This document shows positions 9,389 through 17,793 of a DNA stretch of 64,000 nt, piece after piece. Numbering within the stretch: the first letter of the stretch is position 1; each line of letters starts with the position of its first letter. Both the position numbers and the translations under genes were made by a program. Origin of the DNA: Ignavibacteriales bacterium (GTDB lineage Bacteria; Bacteroidota; Ignavibacteria; Ignavibacteriales; Ignavibacteriaceae); NCBI GenBank assembly GCA_016707115.1, contig JADJIH010000027.1, forward strand, positions 124,001-188,000, written 5' to 3'. The notes beneath the pieces were generated by a model. The model saw only the letters and a list, made by a program, of their open reading frames with translations, was not told where the DNA came from and did not search any database.

Positions 9389-9820
9389 ATGAATACAGAT
9401 AGAAGAAGAGATGTGGATTTGCTTATTGAAGAATTCTGGAAAAAAGGGTATCTAACTTTATACAGAAAGTTTGGTACTTATCTTCCTGAACCATCTAACA
9501 TTGGTGAGTTTGAAGTAGATGTGATTGCAAAATTAAAAGATAATTTTGCAATAGGAATTACTTTGAGTGACCAGGATTTTAAGGATTCTTCATTCATAAA
9601 AAACAAACTATCTTATCTTGCCCAAAGGCAAACAAGAGGATCCAATAAAAAAGTACAATTATTTGTTGGAGTTTCATTACTTAATCTAAAATATGCAAAA
9701 ACACTTTTAGATGAACTTGATCCTGAAACAAAGAAGAATATTAAACTATTCCCGATCACAGATAAACCAGATTTGTTGATCCGCAAAGAAAACAGAGCTG
9801 AAAAAATTCTATTCTCATAA
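9389..9820 (+). CDS. Small protein with degenerate PD-(D/E)XK nuclease-like core
   Basis: This 143-residue protein follows the WYL-like gene by 12 bases with an 'aaagaggt' Shine-Dalgarno sequence. It is not confidently recognised. A strand-turn-strand 'EFEVDVIAKLKDNFAIGITLS' core (about 40-60) has the layout of PD-(D/E)XK nucleases, where Asp (D44 here) is followed about 12 residues later by E-x-K. Here those positions read G56-I57-T58, so catalysis is probably lost. The remainder is charged helices and strands with no signal peptide or membrane segment. It could be a DNA-binding pseudonuclease acting with the other genes of the lexA run, but no function can be assigned. Confidence 0.7.
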   Translation: MNTDRRRDVDLLIEEFWKKGYLTLYRKFGTYLPEPSNIGEFEVDVIAKLKDNFAIGITLSDQDFKDSSFIKNKLSYLAQRQTRGSNKKVQLFVGVSLLNLKYAKTLLDELDPETKKNIKLFPITDKPDLLIRKENRAEKILFS

Positions 9821-9830
9821 AATTTAAGTA

Positions 9831-9865
9831 CTCAGGCTGAGTTTTTTTCAGCCTGGGTCTTTTAA
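9831..9865 (+). terminator. Rho-independent terminator of the lexA run
   Basis: A perfect 8-bp stem (CAGGCTGA at 9833-9840 with TCAGCCTG at 9848-9855) encloses a 7-base loop and is followed by a short T-rich stretch. It separates the lexA run from uppS. Confidence 0.8.
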
Positions 9866-9915
9866 ATTAACCTCTCTTTACAACAATAAAACTAATTTAG
9901 CAAGATTTAGTTACC

Positions 9916-9946
9916 TTGACATTCGTGCACGGTAAAATTAACTTTA
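9916..9946 (+). promoter_or_regulatory. Candidate promoter of the uppS-bamA cluster
   Basis: TTGACA at 9916-9921 is followed by TAACTTTA at 9939-9946. The distance from TTG to TA is 20 bases, identical to the lexA and prs promoters. The element lies about 30 bases before the uppS start and just after the lexA-run terminator. Confidence 0.5.
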
Positions 9947-9974
9947 CGCGCTAAATCAATAACAGGAATGGATT

Positions 9975-10751
9975 TTGAGTAAAAAAAGCTCCGCACCTGA
10001 TGAGCAGATCAAAGAATCGTTAAAAAAATCGGGTGAAATTCCTAAACACATAGCCATTATTATGGATGGAAATGGACGATGGGCAAAAAAAAGAGGTTTG
10101 CCAAGAGTAGCCGGCCATAAGCGTGGTGTTGATACGGTTAAGGAAATTGTTGAAGCTTGCACCGAGATTGGCGTTAAGTACCTAACCCTTTATACTTTTT
10201 CCACGGAAAATTGGAAGCGACCCAAAGATGAAGTTTCAACTCTAATGAGGCTTCTTTTAAAAAGTCTACGTGATCGGGTGAATGAACTAAATGATAATAA
10301 TGTACGTCTCACCACTATTGGAAATATAGAATCTTTACCGATAGAAGTACAAAAACAATTAAAATCTGATATTGAAAGAACTAAGAATAATAAAAAAATG
10401 GTTCTTAATTTAGCCTTAAGTTATAGTGGAAGATGGGAAATTCTTGAGGCGATAAAGCAGATTACGGATTCCGCAGTTGAAGGGAAATTAAAAAGTGAAG
10501 ATATTGATGAGAAACTTGTATCATCTTTTTTGACAACTAAAGATATTCCTGATCCTGATTTGGTTATTAGAACTAGTGGAGAATTTAGGGTGAGTAATTT
10601 TTTGCTGTGGCAAATTGCTTATTCTGAGTTTATAATTACGGAAACACTTTGGCCGGATTTTTCTAAATTTGATTTATATGATGCCATTAAAATATTTCAG
10701 AGTAGAGAAAGAAGATTCGGAAAAGTTAGCGAACAAATAAAGAAGAATTAA
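9975..10751 (+). CDS. uppS: Undecaprenyl/polyprenyl diphosphate synthase
   Basis: This 258-residue cis-prenyltransferase has the signature 'IMDGNGRWAKKRG' with catalytic Asp31, 'GHKRGVD', 'YTFSTENWKRP', and the C-terminal 'PDLVIRTSGE...SNFLLWQ...E' motif. It condenses farnesyl diphosphate with isopentenyl diphosphates to make the lipid carrier for peptidoglycan and O-antigen. The usual Q after 'RTSGE' is Phe here (RTSGEFR), a minor change. The start is TTG with 'aggaa' seven bases upstream; the ATG at 9968 is out of frame and closes quickly. It heads an envelope cluster with bamA 19 bases downstream. Confidence 0.96.
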   Translation: MSKKSSAPDEQIKESLKKSGEIPKHIAIIMDGNGRWAKKRGLPRVAGHKRGVDTVKEIVEACTEIGVKYLTLYTFSTENWKRPKDEVSTLMRLLLKSLRDRVNELNDNNVRLTTIGNIESLPIEVQKQLKSDIERTKNNKKMVLNLALSYSGRWEILEAIKQITDSAVEGKLKSEDIDEKLVSSFLTTKDIPDPDLVIRTSGEFRVSNFLLWQIAYSEFIITETLWPDFSKFDLYDAIKIFQSRERRFGKVSEQIKKN

Positions 10752-10770
10752 AAGGAAAAAGGTCCGGAGA

Positions 10771-13272
10771 ATGTTCATTTCCTCCCTTATGAGATTACCT
10801 AAATATTTTTTAGTGTTTTTAATCCTGATTTTATCTACTGCAATCTTTCCCCAGCAGAGAACAACATACAAAATACTTGGAATGGCTGTGGACGGTAATA
10901 AATCTTCAGATGCAAATACAATTATCGTATCTACCGGATTAAAAGTTGGTGATGAAATTCAAGTTCCTGGAGATAAAACAATTAATGCTATAAAAAATCT
11001 TTGGGCACTTAACATATTTTCTGATGTTCAGATTCTTATCGATAAACAACTAAGTGATGGTGTCTTTCTATTGATTAAAGTAAAGGAATACCCAAGACTT
11101 GAAAAAGTTGTTATAGAAGGTAATGACGAAATTGATACTGATGATATCGAAAAGAAAATATCCTTTCTTAGAGGATCTATTTTAAAGCCGCAGGAAGTAG
11201 CAAAACTTATACAAAAAATAAATGGACTATATGAAGAAGAAGGATATTACAATACTGAAATAACCGTAAAGTATTTTAATTATTTTACTGCTGATACTTT
11301 AGATGGAGAAATATTTGTCCGATGGAGAAACACTACAGATTTGGCGGAAGAATATGAAGTTGAGTACAGCGAAACGGAATCAAAATCATCCAACCTTATT
11401 AATAAAATAAAAGAAAGACTGCTGCTAAAAATAGAAATTAAAGATGGTGATGAAGTAAGTATAAGAGAAATTGCATTTAGTAATAATAATGCTTTTGATG
11501 ATGATGATTTAAAAAGTGCAATGGATGAAACTTCAGAAGCTGTTTGGTGGAAATTTTGGGGAGGCGGAAAATTTGATCCTAAAAACTATGAAAAAGATAA
11601 AGAACTGATAATTAATTATTATAAGAAGAACGGTTACAGAGACGCGGAAATTTTATCTGATTCTTTGATATACTCTGATGATAAAAAAGACTTGCAAATT
11701 CTAATGGATGTTTATGAGGGGCCACAGTATAAAATCAGAAATATTCGTTGGGAAGGTAACACTGTTTATCCTTCATTTGCATTAAATGAAAGATTAGATT
11801 TTGCACCGGGTGATGTTTATGATTTGGAAAAATTTGAACAAAACCTGCGTGGTAATGAAAGACAGGATGATGTTTCGGCTTTATATCTTGATAATGGATA
11901 TCTAACATTCAATCTGCAAACAAAAGAAACTAAAATTGGAGAAGATTCAGTTGATATTACTGTTAGGGTTGAAGAAAGAAATCAATTTAAAATCGGAAGA
12001 GTTGATATTTATGGAAATGATAAGACCAAAGAAAAAGTAGTTCGTAGAGAACTATATACAATTCCGGGTGATTTTTTTAATAGAGGCTTGCTTTTCCGTA
12101 GTGTTCAAAACCTTGCAAACCTGCAATACTTTAGTGCTGAGCAGCTTTACGGACCTGAAGGAATAACAACTAAATTATCAAGTGACAGTACAGTTGATGT
12201 TGGATTCAAAGTTGAGGAAAAATCTAGCGACTATCTTAATGCTTCAGTTGGTTACAGTGGTAGTTTTGGTTTCAGCGGTGCAGTTGGTGTTACGTTAACT
12301 AACTTTTCTATTGCTGAGCCTTTTAGATTAGGCGGCGGTCAGGTTCTAAGTTTTAATTGGCAATTTGGCGTAGGAAGTTTGTATAGAACATTTACATTAG
12401 GATTTACCGAACCGTGGATGTTTGATACTCCGACTTCTGTTGGAGCAGAACTTTTTGATACTAGGCAGCAATATGTATATGATCTTCGTCAGTCAGGTGC
12501 TACCATAAGAGTTGGAAGAAGATTAAAATGGCCGGATGATTTCTTTTACATTCAAGGTCGGTTTAAGTATCAATACAATAATGTTATTGAAGGTCAGAAT
12601 TATTATACCGAGGGAGTTAGTAATCAGTTTTCTGTCGGTGCTCTAATATCAAGAAGGAACATCGATAACCCTGTATTCCCATCGGCAGGTTCTTCATTAA
12701 TGCTGGATGTAGAATTATCCGGCGGACCAGTATTGCCCGGTGATGTTGACTATTTAAAAATAGGGTTTACAGCCGAGTGGTATAGAAGACTTTTCAATTC
12801 AAATAGATTAGCGCTATATACTATTGCTAATTTTGGATATCTTGATGAACTTACTCCAAGAACAAGCATACAGCCGTTTGAGTTTTTCTATATGGGAGGC
12901 AACGGCTTAGTTATCGCAACAACCGCATTAAGGGGTTATGATGATAGAACAGTTGGCCCTAAAGATCCGGCCACAGGTTATGTTATTGGCGGTAGAGTAA
13001 TGGCAAAATTTGGTGCAGAGCTAAGAGTTGCGGTTACTTTAGAACCAATTCCACTTTATCTTTTAATGTTTGTTGAAGCAGGTAATGTCTTTGAAAATTT
13101 TCAAAAAACAGATATTTTTAATCTACGCAGATCAGTTGGTTTTGGAGCAAGACTTCTTATAAATCCAATTGGTTTAATAGGATTTGATCTTGGTTATGGT
13201 TTTGATCGAAAAATGACTGATGGTCAAGACCCCGAGTGGTTATTCCACTTTCAGTTTGGTAAAGGTTTTTAA
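10771..13272 (+). CDS. bamA: Outer membrane protein assembly factor BamA
   Basis: This 833-residue protein starts with a signal peptide (about 1-28, ending near 'FPQQ'), followed by five POTRA repeats (about 30-430, each with a 'V..I.I.GN..' strand) and a 16-strand Omp85 barrel to the C-terminal 'FHFQFGKGF'. The conserved barrel-lid region is around 'ALRGYDDRTVGP' (about 718-729). BamA inserts beta-barrel proteins into the outer membrane. A purine-rich sequence ends eight bases before ATG 10771; a second ATG at 10789 would still leave a signal peptide. It sits between uppS and two periplasmic chaperone genes, the standard order in this lineage. Confidence 0.96.
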   Translation: MFISSLMRLPKYFLVFLILILSTAIFPQQRTTYKILGMAVDGNKSSDANTIIVSTGLKVGDEIQVPGDKTINAIKNLWALNIFSDVQILIDKQLSDGVFLLIKVKEYPRLEKVVIEGNDEIDTDDIEKKISFLRGSILKPQEVAKLIQKINGLYEEEGYYNTEITVKYFNYFTADTLDGEIFVRWRNTTDLAEEYEVEYSETESKSSNLINKIKERLLLKIEIKDGDEVSIREIAFSNNNAFDDDDLKSAMDETSEAVWWKFWGGGKFDPKNYEKDKELIINYYKKNGYRDAEILSDSLIYSDDKKDLQILMDVYEGPQYKIRNIRWEGNTVYPSFALNERLDFAPGDVYDLEKFEQNLRGNERQDDVSALYLDNGYLTFNLQTKETKIGEDSVDITVRVEERNQFKIGRVDIYGNDKTKEKVVRRELYTIPGDFFNRGLLFRSVQNLANLQYFSAEQLYGPEGITTKLSSDSTVDVGFKVEEKSSDYLNASVGYSGSFGFSGAVGVTLTNFSIAEPFRLGGGQVLSFNWQFGVGSLYRTFTLGFTEPWMFDTPTSVGAELFDTRQQYVYDLRQSGATIRVGRRLKWPDDFFYIQGRFKYQYNNVIEGQNYYTEGVSNQFSVGALISRRNIDNPVFPSAGSSLMLDVELSGGPVLPGDVDYLKIGFTAEWYRRLFNSNRLALYTIANFGYLDELTPRTSIQPFEFFYMGGNGLVIATTALRGYDDRTVGPKDPATGYVIGGRVMAKFGAELRVAVTLEPIPLYLLMFVEAGNVFENFQKTDIFNLRRSVGFGARLLINPIGLIGFDLGYGFDRKMTDGQDPEWLFHFQFGKGF

Positions 13273-13307
13273 ACAAATTGTACAATAATAAAGAACGAGG
13301 AATAGTA

Positions 13308-13832
13308 GTGAAAAGTTACATTTTAGTATTAGCGTTTTTAGTTTTAGGTTTTAATTCATATGCACAATCACCATTAAAAATTGGTTATGTGGATTCTGAA
13401 GTTATTCTAACTCAGTTTTCAGAATCAATCAAAGCTCAGGGTGATCTTGATGCACTAACAAATAAATGGTCAGCTCAGTTAGATTCTATGACATTGGCTT
13501 ATCAGCAATCAATTGCAGACTATCAGAAACAAGTTGAAACTATGAATGAAGCAAAGAAAACTGAAGCCCAGCAAAAAATTGTTAAGATGGAACAAGAAAT
13601 TATGGAATTTAGAAAAGTTAAATTCACACAAGGCTCAGGTGAAATCTATAAGAAGCAAGAAGAATTATTTTCACCAATAAAAGCAAAAATTTATGCAGCA
13701 ATTGAAAAAGTATCTAAAGAAGAAAACATGCAATTTGTATTTGATAAAAGCGGGGATATAATTCTTCTTTATGCTGATTCATCATTTGATATTACTTTTA
13801 AAGTTTTAGACCGCCTTAAAAGAGGGAACTAA
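13308..13832 (+). CDS. OmpH/Skp-family periplasmic chaperone, first copy
   Basis: The likely start is GTG at 13308, giving 174 residues: 'cgagg' lies seven bases upstream and translation then begins directly with a signal peptide ending Y-A-Q. An upstream TTG at 13278 would add ten residues before the signal. The mature protein has a short 'LKIGYVDSEVIL' strand, long coiled-coil helices (about 45-125) and a C-terminal 'FVFDKSGDIILLYAD' strand, the Skp architecture. Skp trimers carry unfolded outer membrane proteins to BamA, encoded 35 bases upstream. A paralogue follows after a terminator. Confidence 0.92.
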   Translation: MKSYILVLAFLVLGFNSYAQSPLKIGYVDSEVILTQFSESIKAQGDLDALTNKWSAQLDSMTLAYQQSIADYQKQVETMNEAKKTEAQQKIVKMEQEIMEFRKVKFTQGSGEIYKKQEELFSPIKAKIYAAIEKVSKEENMQFVFDKSGDIILLYADSSFDITFKVLDRLKRGN

Positions 13833-13853
13833 GAACTTTTTAATTTAGGTTAA

Positions 13854-13893
13854 TTCTCCCCATAATTTTTTGGGGAGAACTTTATTTTTTTAT
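13854..13893 (+). terminator. Terminator between the two ompH genes
   Basis: The stem TTCTCCCC (13854-13861) pairs with GGGGAGAA (13872-13879) over a 10-base loop and is followed by a long T-rich tract. Partial termination here would set BamA and the first chaperone apart from the second chaperone and the lpx genes. Confidence 0.8.
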
Positions 13894-13936
13894 TTATCAT
13901 ATTTTGATTAAGTAAAATTTAACAACAGGTTTTCTG

Positions 13937-14449
13937 ATGAAAAAAATAATTATTCTCTCAATTCTTTTAATCACATCTTCAATCTCTTTTGCCCAGCTTA
14001 AAATTGGCTATATAGATTCAGATGCAATAATGAATAACCTTCCTGATGTTCAGGATTCAAGGCAAAAACTTGATGCGTTAATTCAGGAATGGCAAACTGA
14101 ACTTACTAAACTTGAAGGTGAATGGAAAACAAAGTACGATGATTATGAGAAAAGAAAATTAATTATGACTGACCAAACAAGAGCTGAAACAGAAGCTGCA
14201 CTTGTTCAATTAGAAACACAGATAGCACAATTTCGCGAAAAGAAATTTGGAACAAATGGTGAGTTGTTTCAGAAACAGGATGAGTTAATGAAACCTGTTC
14301 AAAATAAAATTTTTGGCGCATTAAAAGAGATTGCTGAAAAAGAAGATTATGATTATGTTTTTGATAGAAGCGGAGATATTATGATTCTCTTTGCAAAAGA
14401 AAAATATGATCTTACCGCACAGGTTCTAGAAAAACTTAAATTAAAGTAA
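13937..14449 (+). CDS. OmpH/Skp-family periplasmic chaperone, second copy
   Basis: This 170-residue paralogue of the preceding gene has a signal peptide (about 1-19, ending F-A-Q), an 'LKIGYIDSDAIM' strand, charged coiled-coil arms (about 40-120) and a terminal 'YVFDRSGDIMILFA' strand. The strands are conserved between the copies while the coiled-coil arms differ, which suggests different client preference or a hetero-trimer. It lies nine bases before lpxD, the classic skp-lpxD neighbourhood. Confidence 0.92.
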   Translation: MKKIIILSILLITSSISFAQLKIGYIDSDAIMNNLPDVQDSRQKLDALIQEWQTELTKLEGEWKTKYDDYEKRKLIMTDQTRAETEAALVQLETQIAQFREKKFGTNGELFQKQDELMKPVQNKIFGALKEIAEKEDYDYVFDRSGDIMILFAKEKYDLTAQVLEKLKLK

Positions 14450-14458
14450 ATTTTATTT

Positions 14459-15502
14459 ATGAAAATTAGTATCAAGGAAATAGCATCTTTAATCAATGGT
14501 AATGTTTCCGGTGATATTAATATTGAGATTAGTAATGTTGCAAAAATTGAAGAAGCAAAACAAGGTGATTTGACTTTTTTATACCTGCCAGCTTACGATA
14601 AATTTTTTCCAGCAACTCAAGCTTCAGCAATAATTGTAAAGACTGGATTTTCCAAATCCAGGAATGATATAACATACATAGAAGTTGACTCACCAGAAAA
14701 AGCTTTTTTTACAATCCTAAAAAAATTCTTTACACCTGAATTTCCACTCAACGGAATTGATCCATCTGCATTTATTCATCCGACAGCAAAGTTGGCTGAA
14801 AATGTAGCAGTTGGTAAAAACGTTGTAATATCTTATGGATGTATTATAGGTGCAGATACAAAAGTTTTTCATAATACAGTGGTTTCAGATAACGTATCAA
14901 TCGGTGAAGGATGTTTGATTCATTCAAATGTTAGTATTAGAGAAAATTGTATTCTTGGGAATAGAGTAATTATTCACTCAGGAAGTGTTGTGGGAAGTGA
15001 TGGATTTGGATACAGTCCGAATGAAAAAGGCGAGTATGAAAAAATTCCTCAGATTGGTAATGTAATTATCGAAGATGATGTTGAACTTGGTTCCAATGTA
15101 TCTATTGATCGCGCAGCATTGGGTTCTACAATAATTAAACGCGGATGTAAAATAGACAATCTAGTTCAGATTGCTCACAATGTTATTCTTGGTGAAGATA
15201 CTGTTGTGTCTGCACAAACCGGAGTTTCCGGCAGCACAAAAATAGGAAGGCATTGTATTCTAGCGGGTCAGGCTGGATTAGTTGGCCACATAGAACTTGG
15301 TGATAACGTTATTATAACTGCACAGTCAGGTGTTTCGAAATCAATTCCAAAACCTGGGTATTATTCCGGTTCCCCAGCAATGGAAATGAGATCATATCAG
15401 AAAATGCAAGCACAAGTTAGATTTATTCCTGATTATGCCGACAGAATTAAAGAACTTGAGAATCAAGTTAAATCTCTAAAAGAACTTATTTCTAAAAAGT
15501 AA
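14459..15502 (+). CDS. lpxD: UDP-3-O-acylglucosamine N-acyltransferase
   Basis: This 347-residue protein has an N-terminal uridine-binding domain (about 1-100), a left-handed beta-helix of hexapeptide repeats (about 105-315) and a C-terminal helical extension. Catalytic His240 lies in 'VQIAHNV', matching E. coli His239. It adds the second 3-hydroxyacyl chain in lipid A synthesis, transferring from acyl-ACP to the 2-amino group. It is followed by lpxC/fabZ and lpxA, so the early Raetz pathway genes are together; lpxB is not in the window. Confidence 0.96.
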   Translation: MKISIKEIASLINGNVSGDINIEISNVAKIEEAKQGDLTFLYLPAYDKFFPATQASAIIVKTGFSKSRNDITYIEVDSPEKAFFTILKKFFTPEFPLNGIDPSAFIHPTAKLAENVAVGKNVVISYGCIIGADTKVFHNTVVSDNVSIGEGCLIHSNVSIRENCILGNRVIIHSGSVVGSDGFGYSPNEKGEYEKIPQIGNVIIEDDVELGSNVSIDRAALGSTIIKRGCKIDNLVQIAHNVILGEDTVVSAQTGVSGSTKIGRHCILAGQAGLVGHIELGDNVIITAQSGVSKSIPKPGYYSGSPAMEMRSYQKMQAQVRFIPDYADRIKELENQVKSLKELISKK

Positions 15503-15601
15503 TCTTACCGCATCTTTAAATAAATTCAGTGATTCGTAAAATTGTATTTAGTCCATCATCTTGCTATTTTTTCAATAATTTTATAAAAAAATGGAACGAT
15601 A

Positions 15602-17014
15602 ATGATAGAACTTCAAAGAACTATATCTAAACCTGCCTCTTTAAGTGGAATCGGACTACATACAGGCACTCAATGTACGATGACCTTTAAACCCGCACCA
15701 ATAAATTCAGGTATAAAGTTTATAAGAGTGGATCTTGGTGGTAATCCGGAAATTCCAGCAATTGCCGATAATGTTATTGATGTTTCTAGAGGTACAACAA
15801 TTGGAATTGGTGATGCCAAAGTTTACACGGTTGAACATGTACTTGCAGCTATTGCAGGATTACAACTAGATAATATTAATGTAGAGATAGATGGCATTGA
15901 ACCTCCGGTAGGAGATGGCAGCGCAATTTCTTATGTGAATGCTTTATTGGAAGCTGGTATAGAGAAACAAGATGCACCAAAAGATTATCTGATCATTGAT
16001 GAGACAGTAACTTTCTCGGATGAAGCAAGACAAGTTGATATTGTTGCGCTTCCATTAGATAAATACAGACTAACCGTAATGGTTGATTATCAAAATCCTG
16101 CTCTTGGCAGCCAGCACACTGGTATGTTTGATCTTGATAAAGAGTTTGTAAATGAATTTGCTTCTGCAAGAACTTTTTGTTTTTTAAGTGAAGTTGAAGA
16201 CCTGGCTGATCAGGGTTTGATTAAAGGCGGAGATCTTGATAACGCAGTCGTAATTGTTGATCATCAACTCAAACAGGATGAACTTGATAATTTGGGTAAG
16301 AGAATCGGGTTAAAAGAAAAATTTGTACTTGGTGAGGATGGAATTCTAAATAATAAAAAATTAAGATATAGAAATGAACCGGTAAGACATAAACTTCTTG
16401 ATTTGATTGGTGATCTTGCATTGATAGGAGCACCAATTAAAGCACAGATACTTGCTGCAAGACCTGGGCACAAAGCTAATGTTGAGTTCGCAAAACAAGT
16501 TAGAAAACTTTATCAACAGAAAAAGCTAGTTAAGAAATTTCAGTTTGTAAAAAAAGAAGGAGTTGTATTTGATATAAATGCAATCGAAAGAATACTTCCA
16601 CATCGTTATCCTTTTCTTCTTGTAGATAAAATCATTCATCTTGAAGTTGAAAAGAAAGTAATTGGTATAAAGTGTGTAACAATTAATGAACCATTTTTCA
16701 CCGGACATTTTCCGGGGCAGCCGGTAATGCCAGGGGTTTTGTTAATTGAGGCTATGGCTCAAACAGGCGGAATCCTTCTACTAAACTCTTTACCGAATTT
16801 TGAAGAGAAGTTAGTTTACTTTATGAAAATTGATAAGGCAAAGTTCAGGAAAACCGTTGTTCCTGGTGATCAACTTTTTCTTGAAGTTGAGTTGCTTCAA
16901 AAGAAATCTAGTACATTTACTATGGCGGGTAAAGTATATGTAGAAAATGTTCTTGTTGCAGAAGCTGAATTTATGGCCGGAATTGTTGACAGACCAAAGA
17001 AAGCAGAAGAATAA
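15602..17014 (+). CDS. lpxC/fabZ: Bifunctional UDP-3-O-acyl-GlcNAc deacetylase / 3-hydroxyacyl-ACP dehydratase
   Basis: This 470-residue fusion has LpxC at about residues 1-310 and FabZ at about 320-465. LpxC zinc ligands are visible as His79 ('VEHVLAA') and His263 with Asp267 ('RHKLLD'). FabZ catalytic residues are His369 ('GHFPGQPVMPG') and Glu383. LpxC performs the committed deacetylation of lipid A synthesis; FabZ dehydrates 3-hydroxyacyl-ACP in fatty acid synthesis. Both draw on the 3-hydroxyacyl-ACP pool, so the fusion places competing branches on one polypeptide. This fusion is known in the Bacteroidota/Chlorobi lineage and is a useful taxonomic marker. Confidence 0.97.
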   Translation: MIELQRTISKPASLSGIGLHTGTQCTMTFKPAPINSGIKFIRVDLGGNPEIPAIADNVIDVSRGTTIGIGDAKVYTVEHVLAAIAGLQLDNINVEIDGIEPPVGDGSAISYVNALLEAGIEKQDAPKDYLIIDETVTFSDEARQVDIVALPLDKYRLTVMVDYQNPALGSQHTGMFDLDKEFVNEFASARTFCFLSEVEDLADQGLIKGGDLDNAVVIVDHQLKQDELDNLGKRIGLKEKFVLGEDGILNNKKLRYRNEPVRHKLLDLIGDLALIGAPIKAQILAARPGHKANVEFAKQVRKLYQQKKLVKKFQFVKKEGVVFDINAIERILPHRYPFLLVDKIIHLEVEKKVIGIKCVTINEPFFTGHFPGQPVMPGVLLIEAMAQTGGILLLNSLPNFEEKLVYFMKIDKAKFRKTVVPGDQLFLEVELLQKKSSTFTMAGKVYVENVLVAEAEFMAGIVDRPKKAEE

Positions 17015-17016
17015 AC

Positions 17017-17793
17017 ATGAATACGATTCATCCTACTGCAATTGTAAGCAGTAAAGCTAAACTTGGTGAAAATAATATTGTGGGTCCTTATACTATAATA
17101 GAAGATGATGTTGAAATAGGTAACGATTGCCAGATTGGACCGCACGTTGTAATATATGATGGCGCCCGAATCGCAAATCGAGTTAAAATAAATCAAGGCG
17201 CTTCAATCGCACATAAACCGCAGGATTTAAAGTTCGGAAACGAACAGACTTATTTTTATATAGGTGATGATACTGTGATTCATGAATTTGTAACTCTTCA
17301 CAGAGGAACAAAAGAAACCGGTTTTTCAAGAGTTGGGAAAAATTGTCTGTTCATGGCTTATACTCATGTTGCACATGATTGTGTTGTTGGGGATAATGTA
17401 ATTTTTGCTAACCTTGTACAGATTGCCGGACATGTCCATATTGAAGATTGGGTTATTTTAGCTGGGGCAAGTGCTGTTCACCAGTTTTGTAGTGTAGGTA
17501 AACATTCAATGGTTGGCGCTAATTCTCTAGTTGTTAAAGATGTGCCTCCATTCGTTTTAAGCGGAAGATTTCCAATTAAGTTTGAAGGGCTGAATAAAGT
17601 TGGATTAAGGAGAAGAGGTTTTAGTGAAGAAGATATTGCAATAATAAAAAAAACTTATTATACAATTTATAATGCAGGGTTTAATGTATCTCAGGCAATT
17701 GCAAAAGTTGAAACTGAATTTGGAACAATAGCTGTTGCTCAGGAAATAATTAATTTTGTTAAGGCAAGCAAACGCGGAATTATCGGTAAATGA
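17017..17793 (+). CDS. lpxA: UDP-N-acetylglucosamine acyltransferase
   Basis: This 258-residue hexapeptide-repeat protein (beta-helix about 1-190, helical C-terminus) has catalytic His120 in 'HVAHDC', equivalent to E. coli His125. It adds the first 3-hydroxyacyl chain to UDP-GlcNAc, the first step of lipid A synthesis. It starts two bases after the lpxC/fabZ stop and its own stop overlaps the next ATG (ATGA), indicating tight translational coupling. Confidence 0.96.
   Translation: MNTIHPTAIVSSKAKLGENNIVGPYTIIEDDVEIGNDCQIGPHVVIYDGARIANRVKINQGASIAHKPQDLKFGNEQTYFYIGDDTVIHEFVTLHRGTKETGFSRVGKNCLFMAYTHVAHDCVVGDNVIFANLVQIAGHVHIEDWVILAGASAVHQFCSVGKHSMVGANSLVVKDVPPFVLSGRFPIKFEGLNKVGLRRRGFSEEDIAIIKKTYYTIYNAGFNVSQAIAKVETEFGTIAVAQEIINFVKASKRGIIGK

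Noticed and set aside
13278..13307. Upstream TTG start for the first ompH gene
   Set aside because: It would put ten polar residues before the signal peptide; GTG 13308 has a well-placed Shine-Dalgarno sequence.
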